From positions 62,001 through 126,000 of the forward strand of contig NZ_CP101657.1 of NCBI RefSeq assembly GCF_024804185.1: a stretch of DNA of 64,000 nucleotides. Direction: 5' to 3'. Origin of the DNA: Wolbachia endosymbiont of Aedes albopictus. GTDB taxonomy: Bacteria; Pseudomonadota; Alphaproteobacteria; Rickettsiales; Anaplasmataceae. The position numbers were made by a program, and so were the translations under genes. The notes beneath the pieces were generated by a model. That model ran no database searches. It saw nothing but the letters and a program-made list of their open reading frames with translations, and was not told where the DNA came from. Shown here piece by piece: positions 44,229 through 53,904 of the stretch (the stretch's first letter is position 1; each line of letters begins with the position of its first letter).

Positions 44229-46571
44229 ATGAAAAAGCTATTTTACATACTAATAGTAATTTTTATCTCCTTTCCCGCTCTACTTGTTGCTTTAGAAAAT
44301 AAGGAAAAAGTACAGATAAGAGATATCAAATGCATTGGCAATGAGCGAGTAAGCAATCAAACAATAGGGTTTTATATAAAGTTAGAACCTGGTAGCTATG
44401 TAGACGACGATGATATAGATTCGATTATAAAAGGTTTATATAAAACAAAATTGTTTGCTAGTGTTAACGCTTATATCGATGATAAAAAAAATTTGGTAGT
44501 AAAAATTCAAGAAAATCCACTAATTAACAAGGTAATATTAAAGGGTAATAAGTTATTTAACAGCAAAGAGCTGCTAAATAATGTAATTCAGTCAAAATCG
44601 CTAACTATTTTCACTGAAACAAAATTGCAAAACGATTTAATGAATTTAATCACTGCTTATAGAAATAACGGTAAGGTTGGTGTTAACGTTGCATATGAGC
44701 TGAATAAGCTTGATAGTAATAGGGTCAATCTAATTTTTAAAATAAAAGAAGGTAAAACCTCTAAAATTAAGGATATAAGATTTATAGGCAACAAAAGCTT
44801 TTCCGAAAATGAGCTAGAGCAAGTTATCAAAAGACATAGTAACGATATATTGAGTAAGTTATTTAGAGCCATTTTTAAAGGCGGAAATCATTATTCACCA
44901 CAGCATTTATTGATTAACACAGAATTGCTCGATCGTTTTTATTCGTCTAAGGGATATATTCAAAATAATATTCAACCAATTGTTGAGGTTGATAATAACA
45001 ATCAGATAGAATTGACTTTTTTGATTGACGAAGGACAGCAATATTTGTTTGGAAATAATGAGGTTAATATTGAAACTGAAATTCAGGATTTGAGCCTAAA
45101 AAAAGAAATATTGGACTTTATAACAGAGGAAAACGATAAGATATTTAATAGAGTTAAAATTAATAATACAGTAGAAAAAATAAACAAGTATTTAAATGAG
45201 AAAGGATATATATTTGCAAAAGTTAATCCAGAGTATGCACAACTTGACAATGTTGTGGATGTAACTTACAAAGTGCTGCCGGGTAAAAAGATTTATATAA
45301 ATCAAATTACAATTGATGGTAATGATCGCACTTTAGATAAGGTGATCAGAAGTAAGCTAAGTATAGCAGAAGGTGATGCGTACAATATATCTGAGATTCA
45401 AAAATCACGTAAAAAACTAATGAGTAGTGATTTTTTTGAAACAGTAAAAGTAAATAGTTATGCAGTTAATGACAATGCAGTAAATCTTGACTTAAATGTT
45501 AAAGAAAAAAGAACTGCCTCATTATCTTTAGCAGGAGGTATGTCCTTTCCTGGCGGAGCATTTGTAAAAACTGATTTCACAGATCGTAATTTATTTGGTA
45601 GTGGTAAAGAGCTCTCTTTTGCTCTTGAGAAAAATAAATATTCACTTTCTACTAATGTAGAGGTTGTTGAAAATAATTTTAACGATTCTGATACATCACT
45701 AGGTGTGGGTGTATTTTATGAAAAACAAGATAAACCACACACTAGCTTCGACAGTTGTGACATGGGATTTTCAACAAAATTATCATACAAAGTTATAGAA
45801 AACTTAACTAGTTCTATTCGCTACTCTTACAAGTATAACCGTATACACATGGATAATAAGGGAGGAAAAGACAATGACATCTCTGATATAATAAAGGGGC
45901 AAGAAGGTGAACATCAGATTTCATCAGTAGGATACACATTGGCATATAATAAACTGGATAATCTTTATGCTCCAAAAGAAGGATATTTATTGCGTATAAG
46001 TCAGGATATTTCAGGATTGGGAGGGAATGTAAACTTCCTAAAATCTGAGTTCTTGTCTTTTTACACGCATCCTATATTAAGTAAAATTGACGATAGCATA
46101 ATACTACGCTTTAAGATAGCGGCAGGTCATATTTTTTCTTATACCGATGAAGATTTAAACATTGGCCAGCACTTTTTTAAAGGGGGTAATGAGATTAGAG
46201 GGTTTGATCTTTCTGGTATAGGACCAAGAGCAATAGACAACAATAAAAGCTCGTTAGGAGGCAAAACTTATTTTAATTTAACACAGCAAGTAGATTTCCC
46301 ACTACCAAAACTATATGACTATGCTGGTATCAAAAGCTCATTATTTGTTGACTATGCAACACTTTTTGGCTTAGATGATAAAAATGAGAAATATAAAGAT
46401 AAAGATCCATATAATGATAGTAAGCTTATAAGAGTGTCACCAGGTTTTGGCTTTTCAATGCCTTCTCCTTTTGGTAGACTTAGATTAGATTTTGGGTTTC
46501 CTTTAGTAAAGGAATCTTATGATATAATACCATCACCAAATGTTAAATTTTCTATTGAAGCGGGGATTTGA
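44229..46571 (+). CDS. bamA: Outer membrane protein assembly factor BamA
   Basis: 780 aa from the ATG at 44229, chosen because it gives a clean signal peptide (MKKLFYILIVIFISFPALLV); a TTG at 44187 would start inside rseP. Five POTRA-type repeats occupy the N-terminal half (IRDIKCIGNERVSNQTIGFY; IKDIRFIGNKSFSENELEQV), and the C-terminal beta barrel ends in KFSIEAGI. It contains the barrel motif GQHFFKGGNEIRGFD. BamA folds outer-membrane proteins. It is followed directly by skp. Confidence 0.95.
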   Translation: MKKLFYILIVIFISFPALLVALENKEKVQIRDIKCIGNERVSNQTIGFYIKLEPGSYVDDDDIDSIIKGLYKTKLFASVNAYIDDKKNLVVKIQENPLINKVILKGNKLFNSKELLNNVIQSKSLTIFTETKLQNDLMNLITAYRNNGKVGVNVAYELNKLDSNRVNLIFKIKEGKTSKIKDIRFIGNKSFSENELEQVIKRHSNDILSKLFRAIFKGGNHYSPQHLLINTELLDRFYSSKGYIQNNIQPIVEVDNNNQIELTFLIDEGQQYLFGNNEVNIETEIQDLSLKKEILDFITEENDKIFNRVKINNTVEKINKYLNEKGYIFAKVNPEYAQLDNVVDVTYKVLPGKKIYINQITIDGNDRTLDKVIRSKLSIAEGDAYNISEIQKSRKKLMSSDFFETVKVNSYAVNDNAVNLDLNVKEKRTASLSLAGGMSFPGGAFVKTDFTDRNLFGSGKELSFALEKNKYSLSTNVEVVENNFNDSDTSLGVGVFYEKQDKPHTSFDSCDMGFSTKLSYKVIENLTSSIRYSYKYNRIHMDNKGGKDNDISDIIKGQEGEHQISSVGYTLAYNKLDNLYAPKEGYLLRISQDISGLGGNVNFLKSEFLSFYTHPILSKIDDSIILRFKIAAGHIFSYTDEDLNIGQHFFKGGNEIRGFDLSGIGPRAIDNNKSSLGGKTYFNLTQQVDFPLPKLYDYAGIKSSLFVDYATLFGLDDKNEKYKDKDPYNDSKLIRVSPGFGFSMPSPFGRLRLDFGFPLVKESYDIIPSPNVKFSIEAGI

Positions 46572-47123
46572 ATGAAATATATACAGTTATTTATATCAGT
46601 TATTGCCTTAATTATTTCCTTATTTGTGGGGTATAAGTTTGCAGGATATCAACCTCAGAACACAAAGGCTGCAATTATCGATAGTGACAAAGTCATCAAT
46701 GAATCTCTTGCTCTGCAAAATATACAACAACAAATAAAGGAGCAGAATTCTAGATTACAACAAGAATTTGAAAGTGAGTTAGAAAAACTTAAGCCATCAA
46801 AAGAAGAATTTGAACTTTTGTCAGAAGAAGCAAAAAAGGAAAAGACAGAACAGTTTAATAAGCATACTGTAAATGCTAGAGATGCTTACGCTAAAAAAAT
46901 GTTGTATTTAGAAGAAAGTTATAGAGATGCAGTAGAGAGTGTTTTTAATAAGATAAAAGAAGTTGCTAAAAAAACGGCAGAAAAAGACAACATAGATTTG
47001 GTACTATTTATTTCAAAAAAGAACCAAGTTTTATACTCTATGGATAAAGTTGATTTATCGGATATGGTATTAAACAATATAAACAAGGAAATACCTGAAT
47101 TTGCTTTAAAAGGCATTGAATAG
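46572..47123 (+). CDS. skp: OmpH/Skp-family periplasmic chaperone
   Basis: 183 aa. N-terminal hydrophobic signal (LFISVIALIISLFVGYKFAG), then AIIDSDKVINESLALQNIQQ and long coiled-coil arms, typical of Skp/OmpH, which delivers unfolded outer-membrane proteins to BamA. It begins immediately after the bamA stop. Confidence 0.9.
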   Translation: MKYIQLFISVIALIISLFVGYKFAGYQPQNTKAAIIDSDKVINESLALQNIQQQIKEQNSRLQQEFESELEKLKPSKEEFELLSEEAKKEKTEQFNKHTVNARDAYAKKMLYLEESYRDAVESVFNKIKEVAKKTAEKDNIDLVLFISKKNQVLYSMDKVDLSDMVLNNINKEIPEFALKGIE

Positions 47124-47127
47124 ACTT

Positions 47128-47559
47128 ATGCAATTTAATATCAGTGATATTATAAAAATATTACCACATTCTTATCCGTTCCTCTTAGTAGATAGGGTTA
47201 TAGAATGCGACCCTGGCAAAAGTATAAAAGCAATCAAAAATGTGACTTTCAATGAACCATTTTTTATTGGTCATTTTCCTGGTCATCCAATAATGCCAGG
47301 AGTCTTGATAATTGAATCTCTAGCTCAAGCATCTGCTATATGTGTTCTTGGTAAAGAAACAATAGAAAATAAAGTTGTTTACTTGAGATCCATTGAAAAT
47401 GCAAAATTCAGAAAGCTAGTTACTCCAGGGGACACATTGATTCTTCAAGCTAACATTCAAAGTGTGTGTTTAGGTGTACACAAATTTAGGTGTATTGCAT
47501 CTGTTAGCGAAGAAAAAGTTGCAGAAGCAACAATCTCAGCAGTACTGCAAAATAAATAA
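47128..47559 (+). CDS. fabZ: 3-hydroxyacyl-ACP dehydratase FabZ
   Basis: 143 aa from the ATG at 47128; an upstream TTG overlaps skp and is less likely. It has LPHSYPFLLVDRV and the hot-dog active-site motif GHFPGHPIMPGVLIIESLAQ. It dehydrates beta-hydroxyacyl-ACP in fatty-acid synthesis. Last gene of the rseP-bamA-skp-fabZ block. Confidence 0.94.
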   Translation: MQFNISDIIKILPHSYPFLLVDRVIECDPGKSIKAIKNVTFNEPFFIGHFPGHPIMPGVLIIESLAQASAICVLGKETIENKVVYLRSIENAKFRKLVTPGDTLILQANIQSVCLGVHKFRCIASVSEEKVAEATISAVLQNK

Positions 47560-47604
47560 GATCTTCATCTGTAAGAAACAGCATGTACACTTTATAGTAT
47601 AGCA

Positions 47605-50505
47605 ATGAAGCTGAATTTCAAAATCTCATTTTCGAATCTATATACTCGTGATGGATTAATAAAATTAGATGAGGCATTTTTGAATTATATCAAATCATGT
47701 GATGAGAGCTTGTTTTGTTCATTAATTGAAGCAAGAGAAAAAGCAGCTTCTTCTTCGATGTCATCTCAGTTCCATCCCCCGTCATCCCAGTGTCACCCCC
47801 CGTCATCCCAGTGCTCGACACTGGGATCTAGAAAACAAGAAGGACGGATTCCAGTGTCAGCTACTTGGATGACAGATGATCGTGGTAGCCAGCTCATTAT
47901 AGACCTTTCGTACTTACTTGATGAATTTATTGCAAAACTTTTCAACATTAAAAAAGAAATAGAAGAGCTAAAGAAAAAACATAATGACTTTGCTGTGATA
48001 TATAAATGCAAAAGGTTATTTGTCCAACGCTACGCATTGAAGAAATACATTAATGTGGCGAATATAGATATTACTAACAAGCTAAGTCATTTTCTCACTT
48101 TGCCAACAACAGAAAAAAATTTTGCCGAGCAGGTGATGCGTTGGTTTGAAGATAAAGAAAATCACAAAGAAGAAATAGAACTTGCGGCACAATATGCAGT
48201 GTGGAGAGTAAAAAATAAACAGAGTATATTATTCAGTATTCATAAAAAAATCGACCACGAAAACCTCATACCATTTTCTAAAAAAGAAGTAGACAAAGCT
48301 GAAGTGCTGTATTCAAATGAAGTAAAAAGACGATATGGTTTTGATCTAACAAGCAAAAAGGTGAGTTTGAATAAAGCATTAGATAACGCTCACTACTGCA
48401 TATTCTGTCATAAGCAAAATAAGGACAGCTGCTCAAAGGGGCTAATTAATAACGACAATACTTTTAAACAGTCCCCACTAAAAGTTGAGCTGCATGGCTG
48501 TCCACTAGAACAGAAAATATCGGAAATGAATCTGGTGAAAAGCGAAGGTTACAGCATAGCAAGCCTTGCAATTGTGATGATAGATAACCCATTATGTGCG
48601 GCTACTGGGCACAGAATATGCAATGACTGCATGAACTCGTGCATATATCAGAAACAAGAACCCGTAAATGTGCCAGCAATTGAAACAAGGATTCTAGATG
48701 ATGTGCTCAGTTTACCGTACGGATTTGAAATATATTCTCTGCTCAGCCGTTGGAGTCCTTTAAATTTTCAGCGTTCATTGCCAAGAGAAAACACCGGAAA
48801 AAACGTTCTAGTTGTAGGCCTTGGTCCTGCTGGTTTTAATTTAGCTCATCATTTGTTGAATGATGGGCATAACGTTATCGCCATTGATGGACTAAAGATT
48901 GAACCTTTGATCAATAATTTCCAGCTAATTAAAGATTTCAAACACGAAAAATTGAGTGAACGCATGGCAGGAGGGTTTGGTGGGGTGGCAGAATATGGTA
49001 TTACTTCTCGGTGGGATAAGAATTACTTAAAGATTATTAGATTACTGCTGGAAAGACGTGAACATTTCGCACTTTATGGAGGCATTCGTTTTGGTGGCAC
49101 GATTAATGTTGATGACGCGTTCAACTCGGGTTTTGATCACATCGCCCTAGCACTTGGCTCTGGCAAGCCACGAATGATCAAAATAAAGAATATACTAGCT
49201 CGTGGAGTGCGTATGGCATCTGACTTTCTTATGTCGTTACAACTGACTGGCGCTCTTAAATTTGATTCTATAGCAAATCTGCAAGTTCGTATGCCGATAG
49301 TTGTAATAGGGGCTGGGCTTACTGCGATTGACACTGCCACTGAAGCTTTAGCGTATTATCCAATTCAAGTAGAAAAATTTCTTCTTCGTTATGAGATATT
49401 AGTTGATAAGTATGGAAAGGACTGTGTTGAAAAAGATTGGACAGAAGAAGAGCACGAAATTGCGAATGAACTCATATCGCACGCAAAATTGATCCAAGCA
49501 GAGCAAGAATTAGCAAAAAAAGAGAGTAGAGAAATAAAAACATTAGAGTTAATGCAGAGTCTTGGGGGAGTGAAAGTTATATATAGAAAAGAGCTGAAAG
49601 ACTCGCCAAGTTATCGATTAAATGGCGAGGAGGTGCAAAACGCATTATCAGAAGGGATTTACTTTATTGAAAACTTAGAGCCAGTTGAAGTTGTGACAGA
49701 TAAATATAACCATGCTGAGTCAATAAAACTAATAGACACAAAATCCGGCAAAATCAAATGTATGAAAGCACGTTCTATTTTTATAGCAGCAGGTACTGAG
49801 CCAAATACAGTTATTGCAACAGAAGATAAAAAGCATTTTAAATTAAGCAATGGGTATTTTACTCATTTGAATTCATCAGGAAAAGAAATAGATCCAATAT
49901 TTTCCCCTAAGATGCAGAATAAAGACAGGATATTAGTATATAAGCAAGGCAATAAAACAATTAGCTTTTTTGGTGATCTTCATCCTTCGTATAGCGGCAG
50001 CGTCGTGAAAGCTATGGCAAGCGCTAAGAATGGTTATCCTATTATTTCTCAGCTTTTGAGTGGAGTTAATAGCTTCGTTTCTGTCATTCCAGTGTGTGAT
50101 GTTGTGGGCCAGAAAAAAAATGCGTGGTCAAGTGTTGAAGACCTGGCTAATAAAGAATTCTTTAATAGAATCAAAGAGCAATTCACTGCAAAGGTTATAA
50201 AAGTTCAATATTTAACAGACAAAGTTGTGGAAATAGTGATCAAAGCACCACTTGCGGCAAAGAATTTTAAACCTGGACAATTCTTTAGGTTGCAAAATTT
50301 TGAAACCAATGGCAGAAAAGCCAATAATACAAACCTTGCTATGGAAGGTATAGCCGTAACCGGCACTGAAGTAGACAAAAAAAAAGGAATTATTTCCACT
50401 ATTGTGCTGGAAATCGGCGGCTCCACTAATTTATGCAGACACTTAAGAGAAGGCGAGCAAATAATTCTTATGGGTCCAACTGGATGCTCTACTGAAGTCT
50501 ACTAG
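47605..50505 (+). CDS. GltD-like FAD/NAD(P) oxidoreductase with C-terminal partial FNR-like domain
   Basis: 966 aa. A Cys-rich Fe-S-type region (CIFCHKQNKDSC; CNDCMNSC) precedes two dinucleotide folds: VLVVGLGPAGFNLAHHL and MPIVVIGAGLTAIDTATEAL. This is the layout of the glutamate synthase small subunit and relatives. After about residue 850 a ferredoxin-reductase-like FAD domain starts (FKPGQFFRLQNFE), but the protein ends right after GPTGCSTEVY, where an NAD-binding half would be expected. It may therefore be truncated. Residues about 51-96 are a palindromic-repeat insertion (SSQC..STLGSRK). Enzymatic substrate unknown. Confidence 0.75.
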   Translation: MKLNFKISFSNLYTRDGLIKLDEAFLNYIKSCDESLFCSLIEAREKAASSSMSSQFHPPSSQCHPPSSQCSTLGSRKQEGRIPVSATWMTDDRGSQLIIDLSYLLDEFIAKLFNIKKEIEELKKKHNDFAVIYKCKRLFVQRYALKKYINVANIDITNKLSHFLTLPTTEKNFAEQVMRWFEDKENHKEEIELAAQYAVWRVKNKQSILFSIHKKIDHENLIPFSKKEVDKAEVLYSNEVKRRYGFDLTSKKVSLNKALDNAHYCIFCHKQNKDSCSKGLINNDNTFKQSPLKVELHGCPLEQKISEMNLVKSEGYSIASLAIVMIDNPLCAATGHRICNDCMNSCIYQKQEPVNVPAIETRILDDVLSLPYGFEIYSLLSRWSPLNFQRSLPRENTGKNVLVVGLGPAGFNLAHHLLNDGHNVIAIDGLKIEPLINNFQLIKDFKHEKLSERMAGGFGGVAEYGITSRWDKNYLKIIRLLLERREHFALYGGIRFGGTINVDDAFNSGFDHIALALGSGKPRMIKIKNILARGVRMASDFLMSLQLTGALKFDSIANLQVRMPIVVIGAGLTAIDTATEALAYYPIQVEKFLLRYEILVDKYGKDCVEKDWTEEEHEIANELISHAKLIQAEQELAKKESREIKTLELMQSLGGVKVIYRKELKDSPSYRLNGEEVQNALSEGIYFIENLEPVEVVTDKYNHAESIKLIDTKSGKIKCMKARSIFIAAGTEPNTVIATEDKKHFKLSNGYFTHLNSSGKEIDPIFSPKMQNKDRILVYKQGNKTISFFGDLHPSYSGSVVKAMASAKNGYPIISQLLSGVNSFVSVIPVCDVVGQKKNAWSSVEDLANKEFFNRIKEQFTAKVIKVQYLTDKVVEIVIKAPLAAKNFKPGQFFRLQNFETNGRKANNTNLAMEGIAVTGTEVDKKKGIISTIVLEIGGSTNLCRHLREGEQIILMGPTGCSTEVY
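47755..47877. repeat. Palindromic repeat insertion inside the GltD-like gene
   Basis: Includes GTCATCCCAGTGCTCGACAC, then TGGGATCTAG, preceded by partial copies (GTCATCCCAGTGTCACC) and followed by CCAGTGTCAGCTACTTGGAT, a piece also found in the element at 38863-39607. The insertion keeps the frame and adds about 40 residues. Confidence 0.8.
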
Positions 50506-50563
50506 GTCTGGATATTAAAATGATTGCCAAATTTTATTTCAAAAGGTAAATAATTTACTAACG

Positions 50564-50597
50564 CTCGTGCACAAATTAAAAATAAATTATGCACGAG
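50564..50597. terminator. Hairpin after the GltD-like gene
   Basis: CTCGTGCA (50564-50571) pairs with TGCACGAG (50590-50597), with an AT-rich loop of 18 bases. There is no long T run. It may protect or end the upstream transcript. Confidence 0.45.
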
Positions 50598-50653
50598 TGT
50601 AGCATTGTGAATTAAGAATGCTATATTAAAGCTTACCTCACTATTAAAGCTAT

Positions 50654-50686
50654 CGGTCAGATTAGATTAAAAACCTAATCTGACCG
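50654..50686. terminator. Strong hairpin, probable terminator
   Basis: CGGTCAGATTAG (50654-50665) and CTAATCTGACCG (50675-50686) are perfectly complementary with a 9-base loop, followed by GTTTCTCT. It lies in the 304-base gap before the antiporter-like gene. No gene is seen in that gap. Confidence 0.6.
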
Positions 50687-50809
50687 GTTTCTCTATAACC
50701 CTCTAAACTCTGATATAATTATATGATAATTAGTTTAATTAGTGGTTAATATGCAAATTGATTTTATTCATATATTGAGATAGCATAAACCATATTGGTT
50801 TAAATTATT

Positions 50810-52369
50810 GTGCAACTTTATAAATCGTCACTGTTACTTCTACTGACTGTATTAATAGTTATAGTCCTAAAGTTACCTGAAAATTTGAGCATTGCAGTAA
50901 ATTGGTCTCTCCCAATTCTGGATTTTGATTTATCTTTTCGTATCATACTAATATCTTTTTTATCAGTTGCATTTTTAGCTGTTCTACCAGCACAAAATTT
51001 GACTTTTTCAGAGATGCTATCTTTTGCTGCTTACACTATTAATTCACTTTATGCAGTTTTATCTGAACATATGATATTGGTTATAATATTCTGTGAATTA
51101 ATGACCTTCAGTGCATTTTTTACTATCGCAGCTGGCTGTAGAGATAGTGGACCTGCAATAAGGTACGCTTGTGTACACTTTTTCGTTGGAGTTATATTAA
51201 TAGCAGGATTGCCACTTCAAAGCACTAACCTGATAATTTTGGGTTTATTTATAAACTGCGCTTGTTTTCCTTTTTCGTTTTGGGTTGTTGATGCATATCC
51301 TGCTGCATCGCTACATGGCACTACATATCTCTCTTTATTTACCACTAAAATCTCTTTTTTAGTGATGCTTTTACACACTTATAATCTATGGCAAGATTGT
51401 ACTGAAATATTAGCGCTTGTAGGCGCCATCACTGCAATTTACAGTATTATATTTGCTTCTCTTGAGCAAAATATTCGCAGATTTTTATGCTATAATATTG
51501 TCGGACAAATGGGCTTGCTGATTATTGCAGGAGGTTTACTCAGCCCTTCGGAAAAGGCAATACCAATTTTGATACTGCATATAATCTTCTCCCTTGTTTA
51601 TCAATCATTATTGTTTGTGGTCAGCAATTCAATTATTTCACGAACAAAAACAATTAGTTTTAATGGAGTAGGTAAACTGATGTCAGTGGAAGGCATGTGT
51701 GCTATAATCGCAATACTTACAATGGCTGCATTTCCTGGAACCGCTGGATTTATCAGTAAATCATATATCACAGCTGAAATTGAAATGAACACTGTTGCCT
51801 TAAAAGGGTATAAAAATTTATATAAGGTTCTAAATTTGCTGCTTTATTTAAGCGTGGGGCTAAAGTTTCTTTATTACTTATTTATTGCAAAAAGTAAGTC
51901 AAAACCTTTAGCAGAGAGGGGGGGCAAAACGACTATGGTCATTTTAGCATTTATATGCGTAATCACTGGCAATCCTTACTTGCCTATTTACAATAAATCT
52001 TCGATTTTCGATTTTGTGTACAACACAAAAAATATTTTGTCGCAATTTAATTTGTTATTATGTACCACTTTATTGTTTATTCCTTTACGCAAGTTATTTT
52101 ACCCGAGAATAAATTTTAAAATGGATGTTGATTGGACTTTTAGAGCTTTCATACCCTATATTGTCTTGCTGTTCAATCAGTTAGTCTCTAAAACTAGAGA
52201 AATGTTTGCCAGCATAGTGCAAAACTTGACTAATTCACTTGCTGGTTTATACTTTAATAATATTACTAAACTTAAAGAAGTGCTGGATTATAACTCAGTG
52301 AGTTTTGTTTCAGCTTCTTCTCTCTTTTTAATGAGTATTCTACTAACGCTATTATGTTTAAATCGTTAA
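50810..52369 (+). CDS. NuoN/MrpD-like proton-translocating membrane subunit
   Basis: 519 aa, about 13-14 hydrophobic helices. It shows the proton-antiporter family pattern: FTIAAGCRDSGPAIRYACVH, a conserved Lys-type helix region, and NIVGQMGLLIIAGG, as in complex I subunits N/M and MrpD. It is not part of a nuo operon here. It may be an orphan complex I-like or cation/proton antiporter subunit. A GTG start is used. It overlaps ffh by 16 bases. Confidence 0.8.
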   Translation: MQLYKSSLLLLLTVLIVIVLKLPENLSIAVNWSLPILDFDLSFRIILISFLSVAFLAVLPAQNLTFSEMLSFAAYTINSLYAVLSEHMILVIIFCELMTFSAFFTIAAGCRDSGPAIRYACVHFFVGVILIAGLPLQSTNLIILGLFINCACFPFSFWVVDAYPAASLHGTTYLSLFTTKISFLVMLLHTYNLWQDCTEILALVGAITAIYSIIFASLEQNIRRFLCYNIVGQMGLLIIAGGLLSPSEKAIPILILHIIFSLVYQSLLFVVSNSIISRTKTISFNGVGKLMSVEGMCAIIAILTMAAFPGTAGFISKSYITAEIEMNTVALKGYKNLYKVLNLLLYLSVGLKFLYYLFIAKSKSKPLAERGGKTTMVILAFICVITGNPYLPIYNKSSIFDFVYNTKNILSQFNLLLCTTLLFIPLRKLFYPRINFKMDVDWTFRAFIPYIVLLFNQLVSKTREMFASIVQNLTNSLAGLYFNNITKLKEVLDYNSVSFVSASSLFLMSILLTLLCLNR

Positions 52370-53697
52370 CTGAAAGTTTAAATTCTGTATTTAGTAAACT
52401 GAGAGGAAAGTCAATCATTTCTGAAGGTGATTTTAATCTTGCCATGCGTGAAATACGTATAGCTTTAATTGAAGCTGACGTTTCACTTGAAGTTGCGAAA
52501 AAATTCATCAATGACATTAAAGATAAAGTGATTGGGGAAAAAGTCATAAAAAGTGTTTCTCCAGCACAAATGATAATTAAAATTGTGCAGGATAATTTAG
52601 TTGCAGTTCTCGGATCAGAGAAAAGTGACTTAAATCTGGCAGTTAAACCCCCTGCTGTGATTATGATGGTGGGCTTACAAGGTGCAGGTAAAACAACTAC
52701 CTCAGGAAAGCTTGCTTTAAAGCTAAAAAAGCAAAAGAAAAAAGTGATGCTTGCCTCTTTAGACATTTATAGGCCGGCTGCCCAGAAACAACTTGAGGTG
52801 GTGGGTAAACAAATAGACGTACAAACTTTATCTATAGTAATAAATGAGGGGCCTATTGCAATTACAAAAAGGGCACTGGCAGCAGCAAAGAACGATAATT
52901 ATGATGTATTAATACTAGATACCGCAGGCAGGCTTAATATTGACAATAATATGATGAATGAGTTGAAAGTCGTAAAGGAAATAGCTTCACCTGCAGAAGT
53001 TATTTTAGTAGCCGACGCAATGATAGGCCAGGATGCGGTCAACATTGCCAAATCATTCAATGAGGCGATAGGTGTAACCGGCATTATTCTTACCCGTGTT
53101 GATGGTGATGCACGTGGTGGTGCTGCTCTTTCTATGAAAATGATCGCCGATTGTCCAATTAAATTTATTGCTTGTGGTGAAAAATTAAGTGACCTCGATG
53201 ATTTTTACCCTGATAGAATTGCAAAAAGGATACTTAGCATGGGTGATGTTGTCTCATTGGTTGAAAAAGCTGCTGAGATTGTTGGTCAGGAAGAAATTGA
53301 TAAGTTACAAAAGAAAGTAAAAAAGGGTAAATTCGACCTAAACGACCTAGTGGGAATGTTAAAAACTCTGAGTAAAATGGATGGCATTAGTAACATAATG
53401 AAATTCATTCCTAGTTCATTCACAAAAAAGCTAAGTAGCAGTGTGCCAGATGACAATAAAGTGAAAAAATATATAGCTATCATAAGCTCAATGACTGAAA
53501 AAGAAAGGCAAAATCCAGATATTTTAAATGGCAAAAGAAGACTTAGAATTTCTAAGGGGTCCGGAACAAGTGTAACTGACGTTAATCTTCTGATTAAGCA
53601 GTATAATCAAATGAGCTCTATGGTAAATAAGTTCAGTAAAGTTGACCATAGTAAACTCAAAGAATCTGATTTAATGGATATGCTGAGCAGAAAGTGA
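52354..53697 (+). CDS. ffh: Signal recognition particle protein Ffh
   Basis: 447 aa. N domain followed by GTPase motifs G1 (GLQGAGKTT), DTAGR (G3), TRVDGDARGG and the RNA-binding Met-rich M domain (residues about 330-430, LVGMLKTLSKMDGISNIMKF). It binds signal peptides and 4.5S RNA and targets ribosomes to FtsY. Its ATG lies inside the 3' end of the antiporter gene. Confidence 0.96.
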   Translation: MFKSLTESLNSVFSKLRGKSIISEGDFNLAMREIRIALIEADVSLEVAKKFINDIKDKVIGEKVIKSVSPAQMIIKIVQDNLVAVLGSEKSDLNLAVKPPAVIMMVGLQGAGKTTTSGKLALKLKKQKKKVMLASLDIYRPAAQKQLEVVGKQIDVQTLSIVINEGPIAITKRALAAAKNDNYDVLILDTAGRLNIDNNMMNELKVVKEIASPAEVILVADAMIGQDAVNIAKSFNEAIGVTGIILTRVDGDARGGAALSMKMIADCPIKFIACGEKLSDLDDFYPDRIAKRILSMGDVVSLVEKAAEIVGQEEIDKLQKKVKKGKFDLNDLVGMLKTLSKMDGISNIMKFIPSSFTKKLSSSVPDDNKVKKYIAIISSMTEKERQNPDILNGKRRLRISKGSGTSVTDVNLLIKQYNQMSSMVNKFSKVDHSKLKESDLMDMLSRK

Positions 53698-53904
53698 GTG
53701 ACCTTACCTTTAGCTATATCAAAAGCCGGCTTAGGTCTTGCAAAAAATTTACAGCTTCCCTGTTTGCACTCCTAACCTTTTCTTATTGATTAACAGCAGG
53801 TTCTTTGTTACAGTTCATAGTTATGCAAAGAAACTTAAAGCCTCATGAGTTTATTTACAGCCAGTGATTTACATAATTTGGAACTGTATAGCTGAGTATT
53901 GTGT

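Noticed and set aside
50060-50110. Possible further palindrome near the SVIPVCDVV segment of the GltD-like gene
   Set aside because: Only the first bases (GTCATTCCAGTGTG) resemble the element; the complementary arm is missing, so it may be natural coding sequence.
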